Origin: Rhynchopus sp. YZ270_cl-10 | Taxonomy: Eukaryota; Euglenozoa; Diplonemea; Diplonemida; Diplonemidae | DNA length: 64,000 bases | Direction: 5' to 3' | NCBI GenBank assembly: GCA_964035575.1 | Contig: OZ037917.1 | Coordinates: forward strand, 620,001-684,000 | Shown here: positions 43,345 through 54,150 of the stretch, one piece after another | Layout of the letters: each line of letters starts with the position of its first letter | Numbering within the stretch: the stretch's first letter is position 1 | Notes under the pieces: generated by a model | The model's database searches: none | What the model saw: the letters and a program-made list of their open reading frames with translations, nothing else | Told to the model about the DNA's origin: nothing | Made by a program: the position numbers and the translations under genes

Positions 43345-43659
43345 TGTTCCCTAGGGGGAAATGTGGTGGCAAATGGAGGGGGGTTAGGGGAGGATGAAGA
43401 AAGGATCAGTTTTTGTTTCTATTATCTAAATACTTTGTGCGGCGAGAGCTGCATCATTTTTTTTTGGTAATGTGTGGTGAAAGAGAAAAGAAAACTTGAA
43501 AAATGCTCAACATATTTTTTTTACCGTTTTATCGCGGTGGACCCATGCTAGGTTTGAAGATTTGGAAGCTGTTGAAGAAAAAGATCCAAACGCTGTTTCC
43601 GGTGAATTTCGCTGGATACTTCGAATATGAAGAGTACCTTTTCGGATATCTGGATTTTT

Positions 43660-43732
43660 TTTGATAAATTGTTGGAGTAGTGTAGTTGCCTCGGTTGTGT
43701 TGCCACAGTTGTGCAATCTCCACTGTCCAAAA
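43660..43732 (+). repeat. R5 repeat
   Basis: Full R5 between the VIT1-like and coiled-coil genes, about 60 bases beyond the stop codon of the latter, so probably in its 3' UTR. Confidence 0.85.
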
Positions 43733-43793
43733 GTTCACTCACGAAAAGGCCTCAGATCTGGGACAGTGTTTTTTCTCTCCACATGACGTCCAT

Positions 43794-46433
43794 TCACCTA
43801 CGCGGCTGCATGAGCTGCCGCATCTCGCGTTTATGAAGGTTAATGTCTTTTTCAAGCGCAGCAATGTCTTGCTCTGCTTTCATACGATACTTCCTGTCTG
43901 CTATCGACTTTGCTTTGGTTTGCTGCAGCTTTGCCAATTCATCATCCTTCTTCGACCTTAAATGCTGTAACGACACCAAGGTATCTTCCAACCATTGAAT
44001 CCTCTCCTGCGTCTGCGCAGGGTTCACATGCCGGGGTACACTCCCTTCTGGCATCGCGATGGGCGGTGGAGGTGGTGCGGCCACACGCTCTGCCTTCTTC
44101 CCCTTCGTAGGAATGCCTGCCAACGCAGACAGCCCAAAGCCACCACCCAAGGAGCCCTGCCCGACGTGGGGTTGTTCGGCTACTGCAGACGTAGTGTAGT
44201 GCGATGCCTGGGGTGAGGGGTGCGCGTGATGCTGAGGGTGCGATTGGAATGTATGTACGTCGCGTGGTGGTGTGGCCGGGTGGTGGTACGATGTCTCCTC
44301 CATCACCAGAGGGCGTGGTGGTGGGGGTGGCTGTGCCTGCGGCTGGTGTACTGGGGTGTGGAAGTGTGGGCTCGGCGGGCGTTGGACAACTTCGTGTGGG
44401 TCGTCGTACCTATGTAAAATCTTCTTCAGCACCTTCATCTCGCTGTTGGTAGGCGCCCATGAGGGGTTGTTGTCGTGGTGGGTGTGCACCGGTTCGTCTC
44501 TGCGTTGTTGTGCTTCGCGAATTGCACGTCGTGTCATTCCCTGCTGTGGTTGGTCTTGCATGAAGTCTGGCGGCACTGCAATGTCGTGTCGTGGAGGGAA
44601 GTGTGGGTTGGGCTCGTATTCGCGTGGCTGTGGTGGCGGCTGTTGTTGCGGAGGCGGTGCGCGTTGCTGTGGTGCTGGGGGAAGCTTCTCTGTGCGTTCC
44701 GACCGCTGTTCAGTGATGGTGTGCTTCAGCTGGCTGATCTCGAGCTGCGAATTTTGGTATTTTCTATCAAGGTCGGAGAACATGCCTTGCGCCTCTTCGA
44801 GCTTGGCTTGGGCAGCTTGGCGTTGCTTCTGCGCATGGGCAGACTCGTGTTGGAGGGTGTTGTAGGAGTGCTCAAGCTTGCCTTTGATTGTTTCGAGTTC
44901 CGTGAGCGATTGTTTGAGGGTTTGGGTGTCTTGGCTGGCGCGCTCGAGTTCGTCGTCTCTGTCGCGGAGTTGTGTGCGAACGGATTTGACAGTGTCCTGG
45001 GCATCCTGCTTCTCGGCAGTGACAGAGGCAACGATGCCATCTGTACGGCGCAGCTTCTCTTGCAGGGTGCGCAGCTCGTTGCGCAGACGGCTGCACTCCT
45101 CCTTGAGGGAGGCCTCCGTCTTGGCAGCCTTCGACGCTGTGTCCTCATGCCCGCGCACTGTGTGGGCCAGCTCCTTCCGGCCGTCCTCGCTGTGCTGCAG
45201 CTGCTGCCGCATCTTGCCCATCTCCGTCACCACCGCCGCACGGTCGTTGCTCACATCGGTCAACGACTGCTTCAGCTCCTTGAACTCCTTCGACGCTTGG
45301 ATCATCTCCTTGTCCACTACATGAAACGCACCCTCGCTCTTCCGTGCAGGCGACGCGGCTTTGCACTGCTCCAACTTCTGCTGCAGCTCTTTTACCTCTA
45401 GGCGCGCTGCTTCCAGATCGGCTTCGACGATGTCGATCTCGTGTTCACGCTCACTCACACGCTCTTTTTCGACACGCAGCTGCCTTTGGAGGGAGGCCAC
45501 CTCCTGGATCAGGGCTGCGTTCTCTGTGTGTGAAGGCGACGTCGAACGCCTACGTGGCGATGTTGCTAGGGACTCTGTGTAGGACTGCTGCTGTGATTGC
45601 TGATGCTGCTGCTGCTGATGATGTTGTTGTTGCTGCTGCTGCTGCGCAATCTCCATCTCCTGCTTCAACACCTGCAACTTTGCCCCCTGCTCCTGCTGCT
45701 GCCTTTCCAGCTCCAACTCCATCTGCCGCAACTGCCCCATCTTCCCTTCATACTCCTCCTGCTGCCGCGACTTCTCCACCCTCATCTCTTGCACCCCTTG
45801 CGTCTGCTTCAACGACCGCCGCACGCTCCGCATCTCCCTTTCGTGATGCTCCCTCATATCTTCTATCACGAGATGCAATCGTTGGATCTCTGCCGAATAC
45901 TGCAAACTTTCCAACCCACCTCCACCACCACCAGCCACTTCACGAACCACCGGACCCTCTCGAAGAGGAACCGAAGGCACCGACGGCAACACCGGCGCTG
46001 CAGTCTGCACTGATGCTAACGATACGTCTATGGGAGGTATCGTTTCGGCCTCCTCTTCCAAATGCTTCATATAAGATGCGTACGTGGTGTCGGGCTCGGA
46101 GAGGTCTGGGTACGTTTGAGAGTCAGCCTCTTCGATGAAGAAGGAGGGCAGTGCAGTGGGTGGTGCTGGCGGTGCACGGCGTGGCGGGGAGTAGGAGGGG
46201 AAGTGTTCGCTTGCTTCTGAGAGGAGGTCGGCGGCGATGGTGTTGGTGCCGTGCATGTTCTCGACGCCGTTGAAGAGAACGGTCATGTTGTCGTCGTCGT
46301 CTGCAAGGAGGGTGCGGTCGACAGTGACGGTGCCGTCGTCTGTGCCGGTGGGGAAGCCGTATGTGGTGTTGGCGTCGTAGTATTCCTCAAAGTTGAGGCA
46401 CTCCATCTCAGGTGAGGCAGAGGCATTTCGCAT
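43794..46433 (-). CDS. Long coiled-coil protein, cytoskeletal type
   Basis: A single-exon 879-residue protein. An acidic N-terminal region (about 1-170) precedes heptad-rich coiled coil from about 180 to 590, interrupted by a Gln/His run near residue 270 coded by CAG/CAA/CAC triplets. A Pro/His/Gln-rich, probably disordered segment (about 590-800) follows. A final conserved-looking coiled coil (TQERIQWLEDTLVSLQHL) ends the protein. There is no membrane segment. This layout is usual for centrosomal, basal-body or flagellar scaffold proteins; no named family is recognised. Confidence 0.85.
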   Translation of the reverse strand: MRNASASPEMECLNFEEYYDANTTYGFPTGTDDGTVTVDRTLLADDDDNMTVLFNGVENMHGTNTIAADLLSEASEHFPSYSPPRRAPPAPPTALPSFFIEEADSQTYPDLSEPDTTYASYMKHLEEEAETIPPIDVSLASVQTAAPVLPSVPSVPLREGPVVREVAGGGGGGLESLQYSAEIQRLHLVIEDMREHHEREMRSVRRSLKQTQGVQEMRVEKSRQQEEYEGKMGQLRQMELELERQQQEQGAKLQVLKQEMEIAQQQQQQQHHQQQQHQQSQQQSYTESLATSPRRRSTSPSHTENAALIQEVASLQRQLRVEKERVSEREHEIDIVEADLEAARLEVKELQQKLEQCKAASPARKSEGAFHVVDKEMIQASKEFKELKQSLTDVSNDRAAVVTEMGKMRQQLQHSEDGRKELAHTVRGHEDTASKAAKTEASLKEECSRLRNELRTLQEKLRRTDGIVASVTAEKQDAQDTVKSVRTQLRDRDDELERASQDTQTLKQSLTELETIKGKLEHSYNTLQHESAHAQKQRQAAQAKLEEAQGMFSDLDRKYQNSQLEISQLKHTITEQRSERTEKLPPAPQQRAPPPQQQPPPQPREYEPNPHFPPRHDIAVPPDFMQDQPQQGMTRRAIREAQQRRDEPVHTHHDNNPSWAPTNSEMKVLKKILHRYDDPHEVVQRPPSPHFHTPVHQPQAQPPPPPRPLVMEETSYHHPATPPRDVHTFQSHPQHHAHPSPQASHYTTSAVAEQPHVGQGSLGGGFGLSALAGIPTKGKKAERVAAPPPPPIAMPEGSVPRHVNPAQTQERIQWLEDTLVSLQHLRSKKDDELAKLQQTKAKSIADRKYRMKAEQDIAALEKDINLHKREMRQLMQPRR

Positions 46434-46590
46434 GGTGTGTGGTGTGTGCTTGTTGCTGGTTTGTTGGGGAGTTTGGAAAAAAAGGAGGAAAGGTTTTGCG
46501 AGGTGAATTTGAATGTCTTGTGATTAGACAACCTTGAAAAAAAAATGGATTTCGTTTCGCTGCTGTTTTGTGCATGAAATATTTTAAATT

Positions 46591-46708
46591 CGATTTGAAA
46601 TACAAAGCCCTCTAGTGAACAGTGTACCTTTGTGGTGTATGACCGGCTGTATATAAGGGTGGACACCCCAACCATGCAAATGCTACATCCATTTCGTGGT
46701 TTGCATAT
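46591..46708 (+). repeat. R1 repeat upstream of the coiled-coil gene
   Basis: Full-length R1 with CCCTCTAGTGAACAGTGTACC and a variant TATATAAGGG in place of the usual CCGGGG block. It lies about 160 bases 5' of the start codon. An R4-like relic (GGTGAATTTGAATGTCTTGTG) is at 46500-46540. Confidence 0.85.
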
Positions 46709-47007
46709 TTAAAGTAAAGGAAAGAGGGGGGTGGGGGTTTTCTGACTTGTATATCGGAACGGATCGCTATAAAAGAAGGGAATGGGGGGGGAAAGGGGGC
46801 GGGGAAAAGATGTCCCCAAAAACGCTGTTTTGATGGATGATTTTACAGCCTCGTAAACTTGACAAAACTGATTTTTTTTCCTTGAAAAAAATAAAATAAA
46901 AAAAACCCCGGGGGAGAGCAAGGGATACCATTCCACACAAACATCATTTTTGAAAAAAATAAAATTAAAATCTGCCCTTTCCTCTCTCTCTCCCCCTATT
47001 CTTCTTT

Positions 47008-48699
47008 TTAATACTCATCACGCTGATTCTCCGCCTTCTTCGCATCTCTGATTTGCTTTCTTTTGTTTCGTGACACAGCTTTGCGTTGTTTGCGTGGTTG
47101 GGGGGTTTGTGTTTCCTCGGGCTCCTGTTCGTCCCCTTCTTCTGCCTCGACTGCGTCGTTCGCTGCTTCGTTGATGTGAACCTTGCGGCGCTTTGCAGAA
47201 GGCTGGCCGGCAGCAGGGTTCTCTGCGTGGGGTTCGTCGCCGCCATCCTCATCATCGTCGTCGTCTTCATAGAAGTCGTCCTCCCCAAGCCCGTCACCGT
47301 GCTCCTCACCCTCGTCGTCGTCGTCCTGCCCCACAGGCGCCATGATCTCAAAGTCACCCTCGTCATTCCCGTCGTCCTCGTCCTCGTCTCCCTTCGCCGC
47401 CTCCTCACGCTTCCGTTTCTTGTTCTCCTCGCGTTTCGCCTTCTGGTCAGCAAGGTCCGCCTTTTTCTTGGCAACGTTCGCGTCCTGTTCGGTTCTTCTC
47501 ATCCTGAAAGGGGGGGGAGAGGAGTTAATTAGTGTGCTCTCTGGGTTGTCCTTAATATTTAAAAACTCGACTTTTTAAAGGGGAGGAGAAAATAGTCGGT
47601 ATCAGGCGATTAAACGTTGGCTTTATTATTCGAGTTTCTAATAACACTACGTGGGGGAAAAAATCACATACTGCTTCAAACGGGCACGCATCTTGACACG
47701 CTTTGCTGTCTCGCTCGCCTCCTCTGGTGTCTTCTCGAAGTGCTTGTGGTAAATGGTCTCGCCTGCCCAGAAGCCTGCCTCCACACGCATAAGCGACAGC
47801 GTCATACGAGGCCCGATCTCCGTCAGCTTCAGACGCGTCTGTGTACCGCCCTGCATTTTACGGAAGTTTTGCGAGAGCTCGATTTCTTCGCCCTCGCCGT
47901 CGGTGTCCGAGAGATAGTCGCCACCCTGTTATTTATGGTTATTTTAATTTTTTTTTTCCCACAAAAAGATTAGATTTGACGGCCATACCTTTTTGAAGAG
48001 GTCCGCAATGTTGTCAAGCTCGCCCATCTTCTTGGGGAGGATGTTGCGCGACAGCTTCTTCGCTGCAGTTGAGACACCAGCATTGCGAGCAAGGATTCCG
48101 TAGTGTCGCACCTCAATAACGTCATGCGCCTTGTTGTAGTGGATAAGCACCACACGGTGGCAGTGCGAAAGCTTGAAGTTGTCCACGTGGATGGAGGGGA
48201 ACATGCCCTGGAACGTTGCCATGACAAGCTGCTGGTGGTTCTCCTCTGTGTTGAACTGGTTGAACACCAACAACGGCGGCTTCGAGAACGATGCTGCATC
48301 CGTCACCGCAAACTTATTGGCACGCCCACTTTCCTTCATAATATCGGCCCGAAGCTTGAAGCTCTCCACTCTAAAGGTCAGCGTCGGACCTACAGGAGAC
48401 TTCAAAATACGAAAATGCGTTCCAGACGGAGCGCAGGTAAAGACGTGAACGGTTTGACATCCAAAATGCTTCGCAAGCTCAATAATGTCCTTCACCTTGT
48501 TCCGCTTCACGATCTTCAAATTTGCTGCAGTAAAAGGCATCATGCACTCACGCCACTCCATCATAAGCTGGTTCACCTCGCGCCCCACCTTACCTCTGCA
48601 GAAGACCAAACTCTTCGGTGCGTCCAGGTTTTGCTTTTCCTCTTGCATGTCCTGTTTGTGCGTCCGACGCTTTACGCGCCTCCCCTTTTTGTACGGCAT
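47008..48699 (-). CDS. Ribosome-biogenesis factor SSF1/Peter Pan (Brix domain, three exons)
   Basis: A nucleolar protein needed to assemble the 60S subunit, in particular 27S pre-rRNA processing. Exons 47989-48699, 47672-47925 and 47008-47503 give 486 residues. The introns begin GTATGGC and GTATGTG and end AACAG and TTTCAG. The Brix domain spans about residues 25-320, with PKSLVFCRGKVG, LMMEWRECMMPFTA, LAKHFGCQTVHVF and THFRILKSPVGPTLTFRV near its start and GPRMTLSLMRVEAG near its end. The C-terminal tail is the usual charged low-complexity region (Glu/Asp/Lys tracts). The ATG lies 26 nt after CACCTACAG. Confidence 0.95.
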
Positions 48700-48760
48700 C
48701 TTGCGTTTCTAGTGTATTTCTCTGTAGGTGGTTTGAAAATGTTGTTTTTGTTTGTTTTGA

Positions 48761-48849
48761 TGGTATGGCTGACGACCCCAAAATAGCACAAAATAGCACT
48801 TTATCACACTTTATCACTCTTTATCGCACACCCCCTTTCAACCACACCA
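48761..48849. mobile_element. MITE-like element, related to the copy at 54.1 kb
   Basis: Ends TGGTATGGCT and its near-complement AACCACACCA. The inside shares CGACCCCAAAATAGCA and ACCCCCTTTCA with the element at 54074-54150. The flanks TTTGA/CTTGA fit a weathered 5-bp duplication. Confidence 0.75.
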
Positions 48850-49158
48850 CTTGAAAGTGCTTTGTGCTCTGTTTAATTTCGCTTAGTAGTACCGTAGAGG
48901 TGGGGTATCTCGCTGTAGGTGATATGAGTGGAGTATGGTGCAAGGGGGGTGTGAAAAGAGAAGAGGGCAAAATCTTTTGGAATAGCGAGGTGAAAAAAAA
49001 AGAGAAAAAAACTGATATGTAGCAAAACCCCGCCCCCCTTAGTGGTTAGGGAGCTGTGCCTTCAAGGTATGTCAGAAGGCCAGCGTCCCCCCTCGGTTTC
49101 CACCTACTGTGTAGTTTCATAGCATCCAAAAAAAAAAGCAAAAAAGACGGAAAAAGTT

Positions 49159-49235
49159 GTTTCATATACTAACTATTCTACTGAATAGATGGTATAATAG
49201 GGTGCACTAAATGTACCCAAACTTTTTTTTTGAAA
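49159..49235 (+). repeat. R8 repeat
   Basis: Almost identical to 62951-63028 over about 70 bases (TTTCATATACTAACTATTCT to CACTAAATGTACCCAAAC). Two small hairpins are visible: CTATT/AATAG and GGGT/ACCC. Confidence 0.9.
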
Positions 49236-49472
49236 TTTTGAAAATCAAAAAGGACGAAAAAAGTGAAACATACAAAAAAACCCAGTAGGTTTTCAATTGA
49301 TGGGGTAAGGGGGTGGAGGTGGGGTAAAGAGGGGAGTAGTGGACTGTGCTGGCTGTACTGTTATATGCTGATGCGTGTTGCAATCAGAACCACGCAACGT
49401 ACTTCGTACAAAAAATAAATAAACAAAAAAGAAGGATTCATCAGAATACACAAAAACAGCCATCATTTAGGG

Positions 49473-49582
49473 TACACGAAGGTGAAGTAAATGACTTGGC
49501 TTGTGGTTTTTGCTTGTGGTTTCACCGTTGTAAGCCAACGGTGAAATCACAAGTCAAGTGTCATTTACTTCACCGTCGTGTA
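49473..49582. repeat. Foldback element
   Basis: Ends TACACGAAGGTGAAGTAAATG / its complement with one mismatch over 22 bases. A second inner inverted pair is built on TTTCACCGTTG. A half copy (GACTTGACTTGTGGTTTTT and TTTCACCGTTGTAAG) lies at 54755-54806. Confidence 0.8.
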
Positions 49583-50404
49583 GGGGGTGTGTGGGAGTGT
49601 TGGTATTGATATTTCGGAGGGAAATAAAACAAAAAAAGAAAACGCAAGGCCTTTGTTTGATGTGCACGAACAACGGGGTTTGTGGTTTTTTGTTTTCATT
49701 TTTTATAAAGACTGCGGGGAATGGAAAGAATCCCACGTTTTGTGATTTTTTGTTTTTTTTGGCACATTTTTTTTGTTTCAATAAGACTCAATCCTTTGTC
49801 ACACCACGTTTTTTTTTTTTTTTTAGTTTCGCCAATCTCTGCCACAGCAGGCTCCAGTACAACAATGTCACCTGAAGGCTTTAGGATGCGGGTTTCCCCC
49901 TTGCAATCACATTTTTTTTTCCTTTTCTTTTTCCATTTTTTTTTTTTTGTTCATTCCTCTTCAACGAAGAGTGTATAATAAAGATTGAAAGTGCAAAACG
50001 CATCACCGTTCATTGGTGGACGCAGAGTCACTTTCGTTCTCCGCGGGGTTATCGAACCCCTAATAAAAGATTGGGCGTTTCTTTCTTCTCAGTTTCGTTC
50101 AATTTACCCCCATTCCCTTTCACTGCTATTTTTTTTGAAAGCCTTGATCCTCTCCATTGGAATTTTTTTCTTCTTCTTGTCAGACTGCAATACAGCGAAT
50201 CTGGACTATAGGTGGTGGGTACACTTGCGATGCACCGAAGAAGAAAAAAAAAAATCACACAAAAAGAAACGAATTGAAAAAGGAAACAGAATGATTGCGA
50301 ATGTGGAGGTAGAACTAAGAGGATTACGGAAAGAAAAAAAAAAAAAAGAAAAGTTGAAAGTACGAAAACGCCTCCGGGACGTAGGGTACTGACACTCCGG
50401 GGGG

Positions 50405-50500
50405 GCACAGCAGAGAATAAGACTCGGGGACCGGGGACCCGGTTATTCTCAGCCGGACTGGGACCCGGGGACCAGGAACCCGGCTTATTCTCTGCTGTGC
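50405..50500. repeat. Foldback element inserted in a partial R2
   Basis: Ends GCACAGCAGAGAATAAG / complement, with inner GGGGACCGGGGACCC blocks. It interrupts R2 after ACTGACACTCCGGGG. The G-run flanks hide any duplication. Confidence 0.75.
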
Positions 50501-51087
50501 GGGGGGGGTGGGGGGAGGAATATGGGAAGGTGATGACAAAGGCCTCTTGTGCATGGTCATCTTATCTTGATCAAAGGAATCAAATAACAAAAAATGCCAA
50601 AAAAAAATTGTATGGCGAATGAGCTCCTCACGCACAACAAACAACAAAATTTGTCAACACCTTGGGTATAATTGAAACATTTCCCCCCCAAAAAAAAAGA
50701 AAAAATAATAATAAACAAAGGGCTAGGAAAGGGGAACAACCTTGATGAGAATTTTGACAACTGAAGTACCCAATTCAGCCCCCAAAAAAAATGTGGCTGT
50801 ATATTGTTTTCTTTTTTTGCTTCTGTTCTTGATTTTTTTTTTTTCCTCATCACTACATTCCTGACAACAACATAAACTGCAAAACCCAACGCAACACATA
50901 TCCGAAAAAGAGAAAAGTTTTTTTAACATGAACCTAAGCCTCTCTGTGCTTAGTCTGACTAGATTATTCTTTGGTCACCTTGAAAAAATGATTGTATCTT
51001 GATATTGTGCACACATCTAAACAAGAACAGTTTTTTTTTGAGAAAATCTCCCTAACGGGGGCAGCAAAAAAAAAGAGAAGTTGAAAG

Positions 51088-51181
51088 CATGGCTCTCGCC
51101 GGGGGGTGATCGGGTTTTAAATCACCCAAAAAAAAAAATTTTTAAAAAAAGAGGGGTGATCCGGGTTTCGGATCACCCCTC

Positions 51182-51218
<37 letters not shown>

Positions 51219-51572
51219 GTTGAACCACGGGAATACCATGGGGAACTGGGTTGCTGACCGCATCATCCAGTCTGTACCTCAATTTTTTTTCGCCTGCGGC
51301 GCCATTTTGTATTATTTTTTTTGCTCCGCAAAAAAAAAAGCACATACATACAGTTCCCTATGTTCCCAATGTCCCTGGTCAGCAGTGCTGAAAATTTTTT
51401 TGGGCATAAAAACAAGCTGACCCCAAACGAGGGGAGAAAGCGCCTCACCTCCCTGCACTGACAGGGAGTCGCGCGCGCGAAGCGCGCGCGCGACCGCTTT
51501 TACGGGGGGAAAGCTCGGGGACCCCAAATCACCCCCCATTTTGGCCAAAAGGGGTGATTGGCGAGAGCCCTG
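51088..51572. mobile_element. hAT-like non-autonomous transposon inside R3, 8-bp target duplication
   Basis: The ends are CATGGCTCTCGCC and (complement of the other end) CAGGGCTCTCGCC. The element is flanked by GTTGAAAG on both sides (51080-51087 and 51573-51580), which is the start of the R3 unit it interrupts. The inside includes a 30-base A run, GGGTGATCC palindromes and the block TTCGCCTGCGGCGCCATTTT, shared in inverted orientation with 58140 and 60605. No transposase. Confidence 0.92.
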
Positions 51573-51681
51573 GTTGAAAGTGCAAAAAAAAAAAAACGCC
51601 TCACCGTTCATCGGCGGACGCAAGACACTTGGTTCTCCGCGGGGTTATCGACACCCTCCCCAGAGAGAGCACTTCATTGGT
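51573..51681 (+). repeat. R3 repeat, interrupted by a transposon
   Basis: Full R3 apart from the insertion: GTTGAAAGTGC, ACGCCTCACCGTTCATCGG, GGTTCTCCGCGGGGTTATCG, GAGAGAGCACTTCATTGG. Its outer bases GAAAGTGC and GCACTTC can pair. Confidence 0.85.
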
Positions 51682-52302
51682 TAACCGCGAGGGAGGTTGC
51701 AAGCAGGAAACATAAAACATTTGCCCCAACCAGAATGGGATGGGGGTTATGTTATCACGCGAAGTCAGCCTCAAAAAAAATCCTCATCCTGGCGGACAGC
51801 ACAGGGCGTCTACTATGGACCATCAGGCTGGGGCATGGGGGCTCCATGGCGGAGTGAATGCACCCTAACCGTGTTCGTCCCAACGAAGGGACGACGTAGC
51901 CTGAGTTTAGCAGCGCATTGTGCACGTCGTCTCAATTAGCCTTCCTATTTGCGCAGAGGAGTCAAAAAGGAAAAAAAAAAGGGGGGGGGGGGGGGAAATA
52001 TCTACTGAAAAACCAAAACCGAACCTTTTCGTTATGAGAAAAAAAAGAAGAGAAAACAAATTGAATATAAAATCGCCCCTTATTTGGGACGGGGATTTTG
52101 CAAGAGTTAAAGAGGGGAACCAGATATTGTGTCTTACACATGGTGTTTTTGTCGAAGCGCAGCTATACACGCGCATTCTTTTGTTTTTTTTTTGTATATT
52201 TTTTTTTTGCACAATAAACCAACCCAGTGGACAACAAAAGACAATCCCCTCTTTTTAAATCTGTTACAAAACCACGCAGAAAAAAAAACTACCACCTCCT
52301 TC

Positions 52303-53770
52303 TTAGTCCGAACCTGAAGAGGAATCATCCGAAATAACACCTGCCAGCGACAGCACTTGGATGGTCATCCCGCTAATCGAAAAGAAGAATCCTGTAAAAA
52401 AAATATTTTTTTTTTTTTTACAACACAATCTCAAACATACCTGATACGATCAGCACCCACGACATAATTCTGTGCGTACTGGACTGCTCCGGGAACAGAT
52501 CCGGGTCTGTTGTTAACTTCTTCAACAAAAACCCTGGGAACGTGATGATGATGAAGACACCAAACATCGAACCGTTAATATCAAGAATCGTTCCAATATC
52601 CTTTGAGGCAATTGCAAGCGCAACTGAAGCTGCCACGATGAGCCATGACTGCATAATCAGTTGCCCCCAGCTGATGGATTCTATATCACGGTCAAAGAAA
52701 AGGTTGATTGAGCGTCTACAGGCTATGCAGATGAGAGGGTATACGAAGCCGAAGTGCATAAACATTCCGAGACGAGCGATATTCACGATAGTATCACCAC
52801 TGCCAAACTCATGCGCATCAGAGTCCGATGAGGCGCTTGCGTTCGACCCCGAATCAGCGTCGTACTCAAGAATATAACTCTTTGTATACTTCCCAAAGTG
52901 GAAGTACCCGGTCATCGCAATGATAATATACGTCAACGTAATGACAGCAATCGAAGTCACAATGATGTTAGTCATCTTCTTCTCTGTCCGCCCCTTCAAA
53001 TCCTCATAGAACACAGGAATGTTGTAGTGGCAGCCATACGACACAGAGAACAGAGGAATCGCTTTGAACACATTAGCCGAGAGGTCGAACACCGTCACGC
53101 TAGAGTCTTGGTGCGGTCTGTCCCCTTCAGGTTTAATCAGCCGAATCACCACAACCAACCCCACATACAAAATCGTTACAAACGCAAGAATTGACGTAAA
53201 CTTCAATTCTGAGAGATTCCGCACACTCGAGGTAACCGCGAAGAGCGCCCCTGCGAGAAGTGTCCAGGTGATACGGGAGGTCCAGGCTCCGTGCAGACCC
53301 ATCCAATTTTCTGCCAAGGGGGCAAGACTGGTGCCTGTCACCCCAGCATATGCGACACAGCAACCAAAGGTATACCAGATGATGAAGGCCTCCACCACCT
53401 TCCCCCAGGTAGGGCCGAATGCGTGCTTCATCATGGCTTTGTAGGAGAAGGCGTCGGGTTCGTTGTTCTTGTGGAGGCGGTGGCTGCAGGTCATGAGAAT
53501 CCACATGGTGTACCCCGAGAGTGAGCCCACGAAGATGAGGAGGATGATGCCGAGTAGCCATCCGCAGTTCGCAAAGGCGTAGGGGAGCGCAAGGACACCG
53601 CCGCCGACGACGTTGCTGAGGATGTTGAAGATGGTTCCGGTAGCGGTCCCGGTGCCTTCGTGGGAGGAGGAGGTGGTGGAGGCATGCGAGGTGCTGCGAC
53701 TACGTCTCTGCACGGTGTTGCCTGTATCTATGAGATGCTGTTTCTCGAGGTCATCGCGTAGCTCGGGCAT
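52303..53770 (-). CDS. Amino-acid/auxin permease (AAAP) family transporter (two exons)
   Basis: A membrane transporter of the AAAP/SLC38 group, 472 residues, about 11 helices. Exon 1 is 52441-53770 and exon 2 is 52303-52391; the intron starts GTATGTT and ends TTTTACAG. The family's first helix carries NVVGGGVLALPYAFANCGW near residue 54. Further signs are SSVRNLSELKF, AIPLFSVSYGCHYNIPVFYEDL and FGFVYPLICIACRRSINLFF. The 89-nt last exon supplies the final hydrophobic helix (FFFSISGMTIQVLSLAG) and an acidic serine tail; the exon-1 frame alone would end prematurely in intron sequence. The start ATG lies 25 nt after CTTTCCCTATCAG. Likely a proton- or Na-coupled neutral amino-acid carrier of plasma or vacuolar membrane; substrate unknown. 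Confidence 0.95.
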
Positions 53771-53844
53771 GTTTGGGGTGGTGGTGGAGGGGGTCTGATA
53801 GGGAAAGAAGTGGGAGAGATGAAGGTGAAAGGGAGGCTGCAAAG

Positions 53845-53879
53845 TGAGCCTTCCTCTCATGCATTCTAAGTCACCTTAA
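53845..53879 (+). repeat. R4 copy upstream of the permease
   Basis: Diverged R4 (GTGAGCCTTCCTCTCATGCATTCTAAGTCACCTT) about 50 bases 5' of the permease acceptor. Confidence 0.6.
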
Positions 53880-54073
53880 TTAGACTCATCAGGTACTGCA
53901 ACGCAATATAGTTAGATTCATATACTTTCAGTTCACAGAATTGAAAGTATTTGAGAGGGTCACCATAATATTATGCACCCTTTCGTTTTCGGTTTTAGAG
54001 GGAATATAGGAAACTGCAATGCAGAAAACGGTTTGAAAAAAAAGAAAGTTGGCTTGAAATACAAAGCCGACAG

Positions 54074-54150
54074 TGGTGTAGCTGACGACCCCAAAATAGC
54101 AGAAAGTAGCAGAAAATAGCGGAAAATAGCACCCCCTTTCAGCCACACCA
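54074..54150. mobile_element. 77-bp MITE inserted in an R1 repeat
   Basis: The ends are 10-bp inverted repeats TGGTGTAGCT / AGCCACACCA. The core is built of AAAATAGCAGA repeats. It splits an R1 copy (54053-54163) after AAAGCC, and GACAG stands on both sides (54069-54073 and 54151-54155; the match extends to GACAGTG if the ends are shifted). Confidence 0.85.

Larger units (their letters stand above)
48700..52302. other. 3.6-kb gene-free spacer rich in mobile repeats
   Basis: Holds the MITE-like copy (48761-48849), R8 (49159-49235), a foldback (49473-49582), R3 (49983-50060), partial R2 with a foldback inserted (50351-50500), R4 (50926-50988), a hAT-like element (51088-51572) inside R3, and a stable hairpin near 51890-51931. 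I see no coding region. Confidence 0.75.
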
